Shown: positions 33,643 to 42,324 of the stretch, piece after piece
How the letters are laid out: the number at the start of each line of letters is the position of its first letter
How positions within the stretch are numbered: the first letter of the stretch is position 1
Assembly: GCA_964400405.1 (NCBI GenBank)
Contig: CAYNUO010000002.1
Location: 1-64,000, forward strand
Length of the DNA stretch: 64,000 nt
Source of the DNA: CANKJK01 sp964400405
GTDB taxonomy: Bacteria; Acidobacteriota; Vicinamibacteria; Vicinamibacterales; UBA2999
Direction: 5' to 3'
Notes under the pieces: generated by a model
Seen by the model: only the letters and a program-made list of their open reading frames with translations
Database searches by the model: none
Told to the model about the DNA's origin: nothing
Position numbers and translations under genes: made by a program

Positions 33643-34115
33643 GGCCGCTGTCCTTCCCGGGCCAGGAGGCGCGCGGGAACGCCGGCCACGACCGCGCCCG
33701 GCGGGACGTCCTTCGTCACGACGGCGCCGGCGCCGACCATGGCCCCCGCACCGATCACGACGCCGCACAGCACGACGACGCCGCTGCCGAGCGACGCCCC
33801 CTTCTCCACCCGCGTCGGCACGACCGTCCAGTCGGCCTCCGTCTGCAGGCGGCCGTCCGCCGTCGCGCGGGGGTGCCGGTCGTTGATGAACATCACGCCG
33901 TGGCCGATGAAGACGTCGTCGGCGATCGAGACGCCTTCGCAGACGAAGGTGTGCGACGAGACCTTGCAGCGGGCACCGACCGAGGCACCCTTCTGGATTT
34001 CGACGAAGGTGCCGATCTTCGTGTCCGCGCCGATCGAGCAGCCGTAGAGGTTGACGAGATCCGGGTGCGGGATGCTCACGCCCGCACCAAGCGTCACGCT
34101 GGCGGCAATCGGCAT
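33639..34115 (-). CDS. wbpD: UDP-2-acetamido-3-amino-2,3-dideoxy-glucuronate N-acetyltransferase, WbpD-type
   Basis: This hexapeptide-repeat acetyltransferase of 158 residues covers nearly the whole protein with left-handed beta-helix turns: VNLYGCSIGADTKIGTFVEI, CKVSSHTFVCEGVSIADDVFIGHGVMFINDRHPRA, LQTEADW, then GSGVVVLCGVVIGAGAMVGAGAVVTKDVPPG and a VPARLLA end. The HTFVCEG and FINDRHPRA segments are characteristic of WbpD/WlbB. It acetylates the 3-amino group made by WbpE using acetyl-CoA. ATG 34115 is 2 nt from the preceding methyltransferase stop. Confidence 0.88.
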   Translation of the reverse strand: MPIAASVTLGAGVSIPHPDLVNLYGCSIGADTKIGTFVEIQKGASVGARCKVSSHTFVCEGVSIADDVFIGHGVMFINDRHPRATADGRLQTEADWTVVPTRVEKGASLGSGVVVLCGVVIGAGAMVGAGAVVTKDVPPGAVVAGVPARLLAREGQRP

Positions 34116-34117
34116 GA

Positions 34118-34990
34118 TCAGGCGTCCGTCTCGGTCTCGCGCGCGATGATCCGCAGCGCCAGCGCCCGCTTGGCGAGGATCACCTCGCCGACGCGCCGCG
34201 CCACGTGGCCGGCGAGCTTGCTGCCGGTCGTCTCGGGCGGCAACTCGCCCCTGCGGAGACGGGCGAACAGCGCCGTGACGAAGTCCGCCCAGATGTCCTC
34301 GCCGTAGTCGACGCTGTGGCCCTCGGTGCCCTTGAGGTTCGCGTGGACGTCCTCGATGACGAAGAAACCGCCGTCGGTCATGTGCGGCAGCAGCACGCGG
34401 AGCGTCAGCGACTGGTGTGCCGACACGTGCGACCCGTCGTCGATGACGATGTCGAATGGTCCGTGCGCCTCGGCCACTTCGGCGAGCCGGGCCTTGTCGG
34501 ACTGATCGCCCTGCAGGTAGATGACACCATCGGCGGCCGGTGTCGTCAGCCAGGGCTGCAGCTTGATGTCCATGCCGACGACGCGCGCGTCGGGAAAGAT
34601 CGCCTTCCAGAACGCCGTGCTGCCGCCGCCCTTGACGCCGATCTCGAGCACGGAGCGCACGGGCCGGTCGAAGGCCAGCAGGAGCCGCTTGTAGAACTGC
34701 AGCATGAACGGCCGCTTCTGGATGAAGGCGGCGCGGTCGAGGATGCCGCGATCGATGAGCTCCGCCAGCTGGGCGTTGGTCTCGTAGGGCCGGTCGCGCT
34801 TCAGAAACTCCGGCGCGAGAGCCTGGGCGACCTGCTGGCTGACGAGCGCGTTCACGGCGCTGCGCGCGTCCGTCACCTCGCGACGCACCGCGGCCCGCAC
34901 GGCGTCCAGCAGCCGGTCGAGGCCGGCCGGGTCGTCCGCCGCGCCGTCCTGGGGGCGCCGCGGCGCCTCGGTGGAATCCGATGTACTCAC
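34118..34990 (-). CDS. Class I SAM-dependent methyltransferase (cephalosporin-hydroxylase/MTase-24-like)
   Basis: The 290-residue protein has an N-terminal helical segment (about residues 20-90) and a Rossmann methyltransferase core: VLEIGVKGGGSTAFW (motif I), VVGMDIKL, IDDGSHVSAHQ, LPHMTDGGFFVIEDVHANL. The DDGSH segment with a trailing VIEDxH is typical of macrocin O-methyltransferase and cephalosporin-hydroxylase-type enzymes of glycan and antibiotic loci. CAGGAG lies about 8 nt before GTG 34990. It probably O-methylates a sugar of the glycan. Confidence 0.85.
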   Translation of the reverse strand: MSTSDSTEAPRRPQDGAADDPAGLDRLLDAVRAAVRREVTDARSAVNALVSQQVAQALAPEFLKRDRPYETNAQLAELIDRGILDRAAFIQKRPFMLQFYKRLLLAFDRPVRSVLEIGVKGGGSTAFWKAIFPDARVVGMDIKLQPWLTTPAADGVIYLQGDQSDKARLAEVAEAHGPFDIVIDDGSHVSAHQSLTLRVLLPHMTDGGFFVIEDVHANLKGTEGHSVDYGEDIWADFVTALFARLRRGELPPETTGSKLAGHVARRVGEVILAKRALALRIIARETETDA

Positions 34991-35014
34991 GTTCTGGCTC
35001 CTGACAGTCGGTGA

Positions 35015-36199
35015 CTAACGGCCCCGCAGACCGAGCCGGTGCGTCAGCATCGCCAGGTCGTAGCGGAGACGCTTCGCTGCACGCTTCACCTGGTTCGTTC
35101 CCTTGCGCAGTTCCTGCCCCGCCTCGTAGCTCCAGGCGCGCGTCTTCCGGCGCGCCACGGCCGCGTGATAGACGGCCCGGTGCGCGACGTGCAGGACGTA
35201 CTTGCCGATGACGCGTGACACCCGGCGCGGGTGCAGCTGGACCCGCATCCGGTACCAGGTCCAGCGGACGTCCGCGCGCACGTTCTTCCACCGTTGCACC
35301 ACGGCTTCCCACTGCCGATCGATCCGGTGCAGCAGCAGACCCTGCTTCGCGTGGTGCCGGAACAGGTACGTGGCCTGATAGCGCAGCACGAGGAACGCCA
35401 TCCCGGCACGGCCGAGGCCTGAAGGCCGTGCGCCCGCGACGTACTCGCCGAACAGCACGCGCGCATGCTGCAGCCAGACCGGCTGATCGATGCCCGGGGG
35501 CCCGCCACCGGCAAAGAGCGATGTGCGTTGCTTTCCGACGCTCGCCTCCGCGGGCTGGCGACGGAACCACAGCGGCTCGGGCACCTGGGCGAACGAACCT
35601 GCGAGCGCGAGCTCGACCATCAACAGGCGATCCGGCTGCATCACGGAACGGAAGATCCCCGCGCGGCGGAGCGCGTCGATGCGCATGAGGCCGTAGACCA
35701 TGTCGCCGGCTCCCACGGGCTCCGCGGCGAACGCGAGCACGCGATCGGCGGGCCGTGCCAGCGCAGTCGTGTCGAACGCCTTCGGCGGCTTGTCCAGCGG
35801 CTGCCGGGCGTCGTCGACACGTTGCGTGAGCGCGTAGGCCAGCACGGTCCCCGGTTTCGCCTCGAGCGCGGCCCGCACGCGCGCCAGCCAGGCGGGATGC
35901 CACCAGTCATGGTCGCTGGCCCAGGCGAAGTAGCGGGCCGACGGAAACGCCGTGACCGCGTGGTCGAAGGCATCCCGCCACGTCGGCACCATGCCCTGGC
36001 GTGCCGCGTGCCGCACGTACCGGATGCGGTCGTGCCCGAGATACCGTGCCGCCACCTCGGCGGTCGCATCCGCCGAGGCGTCGTCGACCAGGACCACGCC
36101 GAAGTCCTGGTCCGTCTGCGCGAGCAGCGAGTCGAGGGCTTCGGGCAGATGACGCGCGTTGTTGTACAGCGTCACGCCGAAGACCACGGACGGCGTCAT
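35015..36199 (-). CDS. GT2 glycosyltransferase with basic C-terminal region
   Basis: The 394-residue protein has a GT-A domain in the first 230 residues: SVVFGVTLYNNARHLPEAL, VVLVDDASADAT, ARYFAWASDHDWWHP (DxD-type metal site), and GDMVYGLMRIDALRRAGIF. The C-terminal 140 residues are rich in Lys, Arg and aromatic residues, probably amphipathic helices lying on the inner membrane. ATG 36199 overlaps the upstream stop by one base (TGATG). Donor sugar unknown. Confidence 0.85.
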   Translation of the reverse strand: MTPSVVFGVTLYNNARHLPEALDSLLAQTDQDFGVVLVDDASADATAEVAARYLGHDRIRYVRHAARQGMVPTWRDAFDHAVTAFPSARYFAWASDHDWWHPAWLARVRAALEAKPGTVLAYALTQRVDDARQPLDKPPKAFDTTALARPADRVLAFAAEPVGAGDMVYGLMRIDALRRAGIFRSVMQPDRLLMVELALAGSFAQVPEPLWFRRQPAEASVGKQRTSLFAGGGPPGIDQPVWLQHARVLFGEYVAGARPSGLGRAGMAFLVLRYQATYLFRHHAKQGLLLHRIDRQWEAVVQRWKNVRADVRWTWYRMRVQLHPRRVSRVIGKYVLHVAHRAVYHAAVARRKTRAWSYEAGQELRKGTNQVKRAAKRLRYDLAMLTHRLGLRGR

Positions 36200-36867
36200 C
36201 AGCCCTGCAGTTTCTCCACGACGATCACGCGGCCCTTGCCGCCCCAGTCCATCTTCGCCTCGAGGTCCGGGCGCGACCTGCAGCCCTCCAGCACGAACAT
36301 CAGCCGCAGCAGATCCTTGTTGAGCAGCGTGATGTGCGTCGGGTCGAGGTCGTCCTTCTGGTTGAAGTCCAGCAGGTCGGCGGGGTTGGGGTGGTACCGC
36401 GTCGTCACGTAGATGAACTTCGACGTCATCCGCACCATGTTGGCGACGGCCTTCTTGACCTCGAACACCGTGAGGTGCTCGATCACCTCGCGGCAGATCA
36501 CGAGGTCGACGCAGTTGGCCGGCAGCAGCGACGCGTCCGTGACCGTACCGATGGAGATGCGGTCGCGCACCTCCGGGGTCGCGAGCCGCTTGCTGCTCTC
36601 GGCGAAGTCGATACCCTCGACGTCCACGCCGAGCTCCCACAGCAGGTGCATCAGCGCACCGGGGCCGCAACCGAGGTCGAGCGCCCGCACGGGCTGGAAC
36701 ACGTCCTTGATGAGCTGAGGGTTCTTGCCCTCGATGCCGCGGCGGACCTCCAGGCTGTAGTTGTTGCCGGCGTCGCGCCATTCACCCGTGAAGTACTCCG
36801 CGTCGTAGTGCGCGGAGGCGGTCGGCTTCTGATCCAGGATGCGGCGTTCGAACTCGGTGATGGTCAT
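36199..36867 (-). CDS. Class I SAM-dependent methyltransferase
   Basis: The 222-residue product contains RALDLGCGPGALMHLLWELG (motif I), VEGIDFAESSKRLA, VDLVICREVIEHLTVFEV (motif with VIEH common in Methyltransf_11/23), and YVTTRYHPNPADLLD. It belongs to the small cytoplasmic glycan- or lipid-modifying methyltransferases. ATG 36867 overlaps the nucleotidyltransferase stop (ATGA). Substrate not predictable. Confidence 0.85.
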   Translation of the reverse strand: MTITEFERRILDQKPTASAHYDAEYFTGEWRDAGNNYSLEVRRGIEGKNPQLIKDVFQPVRALDLGCGPGALMHLLWELGVDVEGIDFAESSKRLATPEVRDRISIGTVTDASLLPANCVDLVICREVIEHLTVFEVKKAVANMVRMTSKFIYVTTRYHPNPADLLDFNQKDDLDPTHITLLNKDLLRLMFVLEGCRSRPDLEAKMDWGGKGRVIVVEKLQG

Positions 36868-37310
36868 GGCTGTCCGGCCTCCTGCCGGAACCGCTCGAGA
36901 ATCCTGCTGGATGAATCGAGCACGGTGTCGAGATAGACGATGCCGATGTTGTGCTCGGCGCAGATGCGGACCTGTTCCGCGGGCAGCCGGCCGTCCCAGT
37001 CCTTGCCCTTCACGTAGTACTTCGGGCGCAGGTGCCTGAGAATCGTCTCGGTATCGTGCGTGTTGATGTGCGTGTAGTCGATGTAGCGGATCGCGTCGAT
37101 CACGACGGCACGCTGGTCCTCGGGCAACAGCGGCGCATGCTTGGTGCGGACATACCGATCCGACGCGACGTTGCACAGCAGCGGCACGTCCACGGCGGCC
37201 GCGGCCGCCCGGAAGTACTCGATGTGGCCCTTGTGCAGCGGGTCGAAGGCGCCGTCCACCATCGCGACGGCGCCGTGGTAGGCCGGAAGCTGGTCGAACG
37301 TCAGGATCAC
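36864..37310 (-). CDS. RfaE/TagD-type cytidylyl/adenylyl-transferase domain protein
   Basis: The 148-residue single-domain nucleotidyltransferase has GAFDPLHKGHIEYFR (HxGH motif), VRTKHAPLLPEDQRAVVI, and YVKGKDWDGRLPAEQV, as in the C-terminal domain of HldE and in TagD. It would attach NMP to a phosphorylated sugar, polyol or aminoalkyl phosphate. No heptose kinase accompanies it here. GTG 37310 overlaps the epimerase stop (GTGA). Confidence 0.82.
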   Translation of the reverse strand: MILTFDQLPAYHGAVAMVDGAFDPLHKGHIEYFRAAAAAVDVPLLCNVASDRYVRTKHAPLLPEDQRAVVIDAIRYIDYTHINTHDTETILRHLRPKYYVKGKDWDGRLPAEQVRICAEHNIGIVYLDTVLDSSSRILERFRQEAGQP

Positions 37311-38443
37311 GACTGGACCAGCAGCCCCTTCGCCTTGAGCTCGTCGAGCGCCTTGTCGAAGAAGTCGACCGCGACGTCCGGCGTCGTCTTCGCCCACTCG
37401 ATGAGCTCCGTGAAGCCCTGTTCCAGCGACACCTTCGGCTCGAAGCCCAGCGTCTCGCGCGCGCGGGTGATGTCCGCCGTGTTGTGGCGCACGTCGAAGG
37501 TGCGGCCGACGTTGGTGACGTTCAGCTCCACCGTGCTGCCGAGGAGCCGCTTCAGCATCTGCGCGATCTCGAGAATCGTCACGGTCGTGCCGGACCCGAC
37601 GTTCACCGGCAGGTAGTCGGCGCCGGGCTTCTCGAGCATCAGCGTCAGGCACGCCACGACGTCGTGAATCGACACGAAGTCCCGGAGCTGGCCGCCGTCC
37701 TCGAAGACCATCGGCGCCTTGTTGTTCATCAGGCGGCTGATCCAGATGGCCGCGACGCCCGCGTACGGATTGCTGAGGCTCTGGCGGGGGCCGTAGACGT
37801 TGAAGAACCGTGGCGCGACGGCGGGAATGCCGTAGTGCTTGCCGATGAGGAGCACCATCTCTTCCTGGTGATACTTCGTCATCGAGTAGATGTTGTCGCG
37901 GTAGAGCGCCTTGCCTTCGGGCGTCGGCACGGAAGTGACGCGCGCGCCGCACGACGGGCACTTCTGCTCCCAGTCCTTCGCGGCCATCTGCGCCTCGCTG
38001 CGGATGCCCGGCGCGACCGGTCCGCACGTCGCGCAGACGTAGGCGCCTTCGCCGTAGACGCCGATCGAGGAGGCGACGATCACCTTCTCGACCTTGTGCT
38101 TCGTGTTGACCAGAATGTCGAGCAGCAGCGCCGTCCCGCGGGTGTTGACGTCGACGTAGCGGTCGATCTCGTACATGCTCTGGCCGATCGAGACGGCCGC
38201 CGCGAAGTGGACGACGGCCTCGGCGGCCAGCACGAGCGGCTCGAAGACGGCGCGGTCGCGCACGTCGCCGCGCACGTACTGCACCTTCGGGTTCGCATAC
38301 GACGGCCACGTCCCCGAGCGATGCACCTGCGGGACCAGGCTGTCGAGCACCACGACGTTGTAGCCGCGCAGCACGAGCGCGTCGACGAGATGGGATCCGA
38401 TGTAGCCGGCGCCCCCGGTAACCAGTACGTTCCGTATTGCCAT
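37307..38443 (-). CDS. NAD-dependent epimerase with zinc-ribbon insert (dTDP-L-rhamnose 4-epimerase-like)
   Basis: This extended SDR of 378 residues has VLVTGGAGYIGSHLV, VVLDSLVPQVH, VHFAAAVSIGQSMYEI, SSIGVYGEG, then an insert with CATCG and CPSCG Cys pairs followed by TPEGKALYRDNIYSMTKYHQE (Tyr/Lys pair) and RFFNVYGPRQSLSNPY. The Cys insert after VYGEG is seen in the group annotated as dTDP-L-rhamnose 4-epimerase. AGAGGAG lies about 5 nt before ATG 38443. The likely product is a talose-type 6-deoxysugar nucleotide, but the dTDP-rhamnose pathway genes are not in this window. Confidence 0.82.
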   Translation of the reverse strand: MAIRNVLVTGGAGYIGSHLVDALVLRGYNVVVLDSLVPQVHRSGTWPSYANPKVQYVRGDVRDRAVFEPLVLAAEAVVHFAAAVSIGQSMYEIDRYVDVNTRGTALLLDILVNTKHKVEKVIVASSIGVYGEGAYVCATCGPVAPGIRSEAQMAAKDWEQKCPSCGARVTSVPTPEGKALYRDNIYSMTKYHQEEMVLLIGKHYGIPAVAPRFFNVYGPRQSLSNPYAGVAAIWISRLMNNKAPMVFEDGGQLRDFVSIHDVVACLTLMLEKPGADYLPVNVGSGTTVTILEIAQMLKRLLGSTVELNVTNVGRTFDVRHNTADITRARETLGFEPKVSLEQGFTELIEWAKTTPDVAVDFFDKALDELKAKGLLVQS

Positions 38444-38470
38444 TCCGCTCCTCTGCGTGGCTGAAAGTAC

Positions 38471-39169
38471 CTAGCGGTGTGCCGGCGCCATCCGGCGCTC
38501 GGCGTCGGCCCAGTCCTCCGGGCCATCAATGGTGAGCGATTCCGACGCGGGCACGACCATCGGCCGGCAGTCGCGTCCGTAGATGCTGTGCTGTTCGACG
38601 AGCGTGCGCCGCCAGAACGTGTAGACCGTGCCGTCGCGCACGCAGGCCATCCGGGCATCCTGGCGCCGCGTCACGCGCGCGCCTTCCGGCAGGAACGGCA
38701 CGAGACGCCCGTCCTCGACGCGCATCACGTAGTCCGGCGACAGGTGGCGCGGCAGCTCCACGACGCTCACGACGGAGTCCGCGTTCGTCTCCCGCAGGAG
38801 CTCCACCGACCGGCGGATGTGCGCGGGCGTCCTGAGCGGCGACGTCGGCTGCAGCAGGACGACGATGTCAGCCTGCCAGCCCTCGCCGGCGAGGTGCGCC
38901 ACGGCATGCTCGATGACCGGCAGCATCGGGGTGTCGTCGGCGGCCAGCGCGGCCGGGCGCAGGAACGGCACCTCGAGGCCCGACGCGCGCCCGACGTCCG
39001 CGATCGATTCGCTGTCGGTCGAGAGGATCACGCGGTCGACGACGCCCGATGCCTTCGCCGCTTCAGCGGCGTAGGCGAGCAGCGGCCTGCCGTGGAGCGG
39101 CCGCGTGTTCTTGCCCGGCAGTCCTTTGGAGCCGCCCCGCGCGGGGACGAGCCCGAGCACCTTCATCAC
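38471..39169 (-). CDS. CMP-nonulosonate (acylneuraminate) cytidylyltransferase, copy 2
   Basis: The 232-residue protein has LGLVPARGGSKGLPGKN, VILSTDSESIADVG, LLQPTSPLRTPAHI and a C-terminal IYGRDCRPMVVPASESLTIDGPEDW. This is the NeuA-like family that activates nonulosonic acids with CTP. It lies in a set with NeuC-like and NeuB-like genes (40133 and 41293), separated only by a methyltransferase. Copy 3 at the right window edge shares its YGRDxR C-terminal pattern. Confidence 0.87.
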   Translation of the reverse strand: MMKVLGLVPARGGSKGLPGKNTRPLHGRPLLAYAAEAAKASGVVDRVILSTDSESIADVGRASGLEVPFLRPAALAADDTPMLPVIEHAVAHLAGEGWQADIVVLLQPTSPLRTPAHIRRSVELLRETNADSVVSVVELPRHLSPDYVMRVEDGRLVPFLPEGARVTRRQDARMACVRDGTVYTFWRRTLVEQHSIYGRDCRPMVVPASESLTIDGPEDWADAERRMAPAHR

Positions 39170-39182
39170 AACGCTGTGTTCA

Positions 39183-40109
39183 TCACACGGACCGCTTCGC
39201 GTTCTGCACGTAGCGGATCTCGTTCAGCAGCGCGCGCACGCCGTCGCGTGCGGGCAGCATGTCGCTGCCCATCTGCACCGGCCGGCAGACGTAGCTGATG
39301 TGGAGATGGTCGGCGGCATAGTCCGCCCGGAGCGGCTCGAAGCCGGCACGGCGGAGATACGCGATCATCGTGTCCTCGGTGAGGTAGTAGGGGTGGTCGA
39401 TCTTGACCGCGTCCTCCACCGACCAGTTCCGCAGATACGCCGCGCGGAAGTCGACGATGTCGACAAACAGCAGGCCCAGCGGATAGATCAGCGAACGGAC
39501 GACGCGCAGCGTGCGCTCGATGTCGAGCAGGTGGTCGACCGTCTGGAACAGGCCGACGACGTCGAAGTGGCGGCCGTCCGGCTGGTAATCCTCGACGAGG
39601 GCCGTGATCGTCTCCAGGCCGAGCGCGCGGGCTTCCTCGACTTCGAGCGGCGCCGGGTCGATCACCGTGGCCTTCAGGCCGAACCGCTCCGAGAGATGGT
39701 GCGCGACGACGCCGGTGGACCCGCCGATGTCGAGCAGCGAGGCATAGCCGGCGCCGTCGATGTACGGCGCCAGAAACTCGGCGCGCTCCTTCGCGTAATC
39801 GAGCTGCTCGCCCTGGATCGACTTCGCGTCGATGAGCCGGCCGTGGAACGCGCTGACGAGCGGCCGGTACGTGCCGTTGTAGAACTGGCCGTAGGCGTCG
39901 GCCGTCATCACGGGGCTCAGGAACACCAGGCCGCAGTCCGCGCACGCCGAGGCGGGCGCGGGATAGCCGTAACGGTCACGATGGGTGATCACGACGAAGC
40001 GGTCGCCGTGGCAGAGGTTGCACGTCTGCACCGGCATCTTCGGCTGCGCCGCGAAGTCGAACGGCAGGGCGGCGATCCGGGCCGCTCGCTCTGGATTCAC
40101 GCTGCTCAC
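39183..40109 (-). CDS. SAM-dependent methyltransferase with N-terminal zinc-binding segment
   Basis: The 308-residue protein begins with two Cys pairs (CNLCHGDRFVV and CADCG, about 25 residues apart) followed by LVFLSPVMTADAYGQFYNGTY and a Rossmann core: ASLLDIGGSTGVVAHHL (motif I), VVGLFQTVDHLLD, LGLLFVDIVDF. This layout is typical of the Methyltransf_23/C-methyltransferase group with a zinc ribbon that acts on nucleotide sugars or glycans. GAGGAG lies about 6 nt before GTG 40109. Confidence 0.83.
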   Translation of the reverse strand: MSSVNPERAARIAALPFDFAAQPKMPVQTCNLCHGDRFVVITHRDRYGYPAPASACADCGLVFLSPVMTADAYGQFYNGTYRPLVSAFHGRLIDAKSIQGEQLDYAKERAEFLAPYIDGAGYASLLDIGGSTGVVAHHLSERFGLKATVIDPAPLEVEEARALGLETITALVEDYQPDGRHFDVVGLFQTVDHLLDIERTLRVVRSLIYPLGLLFVDIVDFRAAYLRNWSVEDAVKIDHPYYLTEDTMIAYLRRAGFEPLRADYAADHLHISYVCRPVQMGSDMLPARDGVRALLNEIRYVQNAKRSV

Positions 40110-40132
40110 GAATGGCTCCTCGGCACGAAGTC

Positions 40133-41296
40133 TCAGTAGGTCAGGCGCTTTTCGACGGTCAGTGCCACCGTCGCCAGGCAGTCCGCGATGCGGCGGCCGG
40201 CCTGGCCGTCGCCATAGAGATGGTCCGGCGCGGGACGCCCGCGCCGCTGGTGCTCGCGGATCGCCCCGGCGATCGCGGCGCGGTCGTGCTCGACGTCGAT
40301 CACGTTCCGCCCGCGCTCGCGGCCCTGCTGGCGCGACCCGATGTTGACGGCCGGCACGCCCAGGAACGAGCACTCGCGGATCGCGACGCTGGAGTTGCCG
40401 ACGATGGCCGTCGCGCCGACCAGCAGTCGCAGGAAGTCTTCCGGAAACATGTTGCGGAAGAAGTGGAAGTGCTCCGGCTTTTCCTTCTCGCGGAACACGC
40501 GGATGCCCTTGGACGTGCCGTCGCTGCCCGCGTCGACGTTCGGCCAGAACCACAGCACGGGCAGGCCTGCGTCCTTTACCGCGTAGAGCGTCTCGTCGAC
40601 CTGGTGGCGGGCCTCCTCGTACTCGGTCGTCACCGGGTGCTGCATGACCACGAGATAGCCCTTCGACAGATCCCCGCGCGCGCCGACGCCGCCGTACTTC
40701 ACGAAGGGGTCGAAATCCATGGCCGGCTTCGCCGCGACCTCGGCCGCGATGTCGATCGACGGGCAGCCGGTCAGAATCACCGACGCCGGCTCCTCGCCCA
40801 GACGGATCACGCGCTCGCGCGCCCCTGCCGTCGAGACCAGGTGGATGTTCGACAGCTTCGTGACGGCGTGGCGGACCTTCTCGTCGATGGAGCCGGTCAC
40901 CTCCCCGCCCTGGACGTGCACCACGGGGATGTTCATGTACGACGCCGCGACGGCGTTGGCGAGCGTCTCGTACCGGTCGGCGATCGTGACGACGGCGTCC
41001 GGCTTGAGGTTGTCGAACACGGTGGCGAGCTCGACCAGGCCCATGCCCGTCGACTTCGCCGACGTGACCAGGTTCTCGCCCTCGACGACCATGTAGACGC
41101 GCGCGGCCGGCACGAAGCCGTCACGCTCGATCGCGCCGATCGCGTTGCCGTAGCGTTCGAGCAGCGCGGAGGCGGCGACGACGAGCTGCAGCTCGAGATC
41201 GGGGTGCTGCTGGATCGCCGTCAGGGCCGTCCGGATGCGCGAGTAGCTCGGTCGCGCCGTCACGACCACGCAGATCTTCCGCTTCATGCCCTTCAT
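40133..41296 (-). CDS. UDP-N-acetylglucosamine 2-epimerase family, NeuC-like (hydrolysing)
   Basis: The 387-residue GT-B-fold enzyme has KICVVVTARPSYSRI, VTIADRYETLANAVAA, VVHVQGGEVTGSIDEKVRHAVTKLS and HPVTTEY, with GNSSVAIRECSFLGVPAVNIG and RQQGRERGRNV at the UDP site. These segments match NeuC/LegG-type hydrolysing epimerases that release a free N-acetylhexosamine for NeuB. ATG 41296 overlaps the NeuB stop (ATGA). Together with NeuB copy 2 and cytidylyltransferase copy 2 it forms a nonulosonate route of the NeuC-NeuB-NeuA kind. Confidence 0.9.
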   Translation of the reverse strand: MKGMKRKICVVVTARPSYSRIRTALTAIQQHPDLELQLVVAASALLERYGNAIGAIERDGFVPAARVYMVVEGENLVTSAKSTGMGLVELATVFDNLKPDAVVTIADRYETLANAVAASYMNIPVVHVQGGEVTGSIDEKVRHAVTKLSNIHLVSTAGARERVIRLGEEPASVILTGCPSIDIAAEVAAKPAMDFDPFVKYGGVGARGDLSKGYLVVMQHPVTTEYEEARHQVDETLYAVKDAGLPVLWFWPNVDAGSDGTSKGIRVFREKEKPEHFHFFRNMFPEDFLRLLVGATAIVGNSSVAIRECSFLGVPAVNIGSRQQGRERGRNVIDVEHDRAAIAGAIREHQRRGRPAPDHLYGDGQAGRRIADCLATVALTVEKRLTY

Positions 41297-42324
41297 GCCA
41301 GATGGTCTTCCGTCAGCAGTTCGTCCACGTCGAGACCCCGCGCGAGCCGGCGCCCGATGACGTCCGGGAGGCGCGACTCGGGGAGGCCCGTGCCGGGCTT
41401 CTTGAGCGTGAGGTCCAGAGCAGCCAGTGTATGTCCCGCGGGGAGTGCGCGAACAGCCACGAGGCTGCGCGTGAAGATGGCGCGGAGCGGCGCGGTCGCC
41501 GCCGCGGCCCCGTCCTTGTCCACGGGCGAGGCCTTCATCGTCTCGATGAACCGGATGCCGTCGACCAGCTGCCGGAGCTCGGCGGTCGTCACCGACGCGA
41601 TGACGTCGGGCCCGAACATCTCGCGGCTGAGCGTCACGTGCAGCTCGAGGATGTCGATGCCCATCGTCACGGCCGCAAGCCCGGGGTAGATGGTCGCCGA
41701 GTGATCCGACAGCCCGACCCATCCGCCGTAGCGCGCCCGAAACTCGGGAATCAGGTTCAGCCCGATCTTGTCAGGCGGGCACGGATACGCCGTCGTGCAC
41801 TGCAGCACGCCGACCTGGACGCCGGCCTTCTTCACGCGCGCCACCGCGGCGTCCGTCTCGGCCAGCGGGCTCATGCCGCTCGAGAAGACAACCGGTGTGC
41901 CGGTCGCGGCCATGCGGTCGACGAGCGCGTGATGCCCGATCTCGCCTGATGCCACCTTCCAGAAGCGCTGCCCGATCCGGTCGAGGATGTCGACGGCCGC
42001 CTGCGAGAACGGCGAGCAGATGAAGGCGACCCCACGCTCGGCGCAGTGGTCCGCAAGCCCCTGCCACTGTTCCGGCGTGAACGCCATCCGCTGCCAGTAG
42101 TCGTAGCGCGTCGCGTCCTGGCGGCTGAACTTCACGCGGAAGGGCTCGGCCGGCGTGCTCTCCGCGCTCGCGATGTGCATCTGGAACTTCACGGCGTCCG
42201 CGCCGGCCGCGGCGATCGCGTCGATGAACGCGTGCGCCTGGCCGAGCGACCCGTCGTGGGTCAGGGCCACTTCGCCCATGACGAAGCAGCGGCCGGTGCC
42301 GATCGGTGGCTGAGGAATGCTCAT
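41293..42324 (-). CDS. NeuB-family nonulosonate synthase, copy 2
   Basis: This 343-residue PEP-dependent synthase has CFVMGEVALTHDGSLGQA, DAVKFQMHIASAESTP, VAFICSPFSQAAVDIL, FWKVASGEI, FSSGMSPLAE, LQCTTAYPCPP, VGLSDHSATIYPGLAAV and ILELHVTLSREMFGPDV, then a C-terminal SAF domain (RSLVAVRALPAGHTL...PGTGLP). SDHS and HVTLSREMFGPD match the sialic/legionaminic acid synthase class more closely than copy 1. ATG 42324 overlaps the family-A gene stop by one base. Confidence 0.92.
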   Translation of the reverse strand: MSIPQPPIGTGRCFVMGEVALTHDGSLGQAHAFIDAIAAAGADAVKFQMHIASAESTPAEPFRVKFSRQDATRYDYWQRMAFTPEQWQGLADHCAERGVAFICSPFSQAAVDILDRIGQRFWKVASGEIGHHALVDRMAATGTPVVFSSGMSPLAETDAAVARVKKAGVQVGVLQCTTAYPCPPDKIGLNLIPEFRARYGGWVGLSDHSATIYPGLAAVTMGIDILELHVTLSREMFGPDVIASVTTAELRQLVDGIRFIETMKASPVDKDGAAAATAPLRAIFTRSLVAVRALPAGHTLAALDLTLKKPGTGLPESRLPDVIGRRLARGLDVDELLTEDHLA

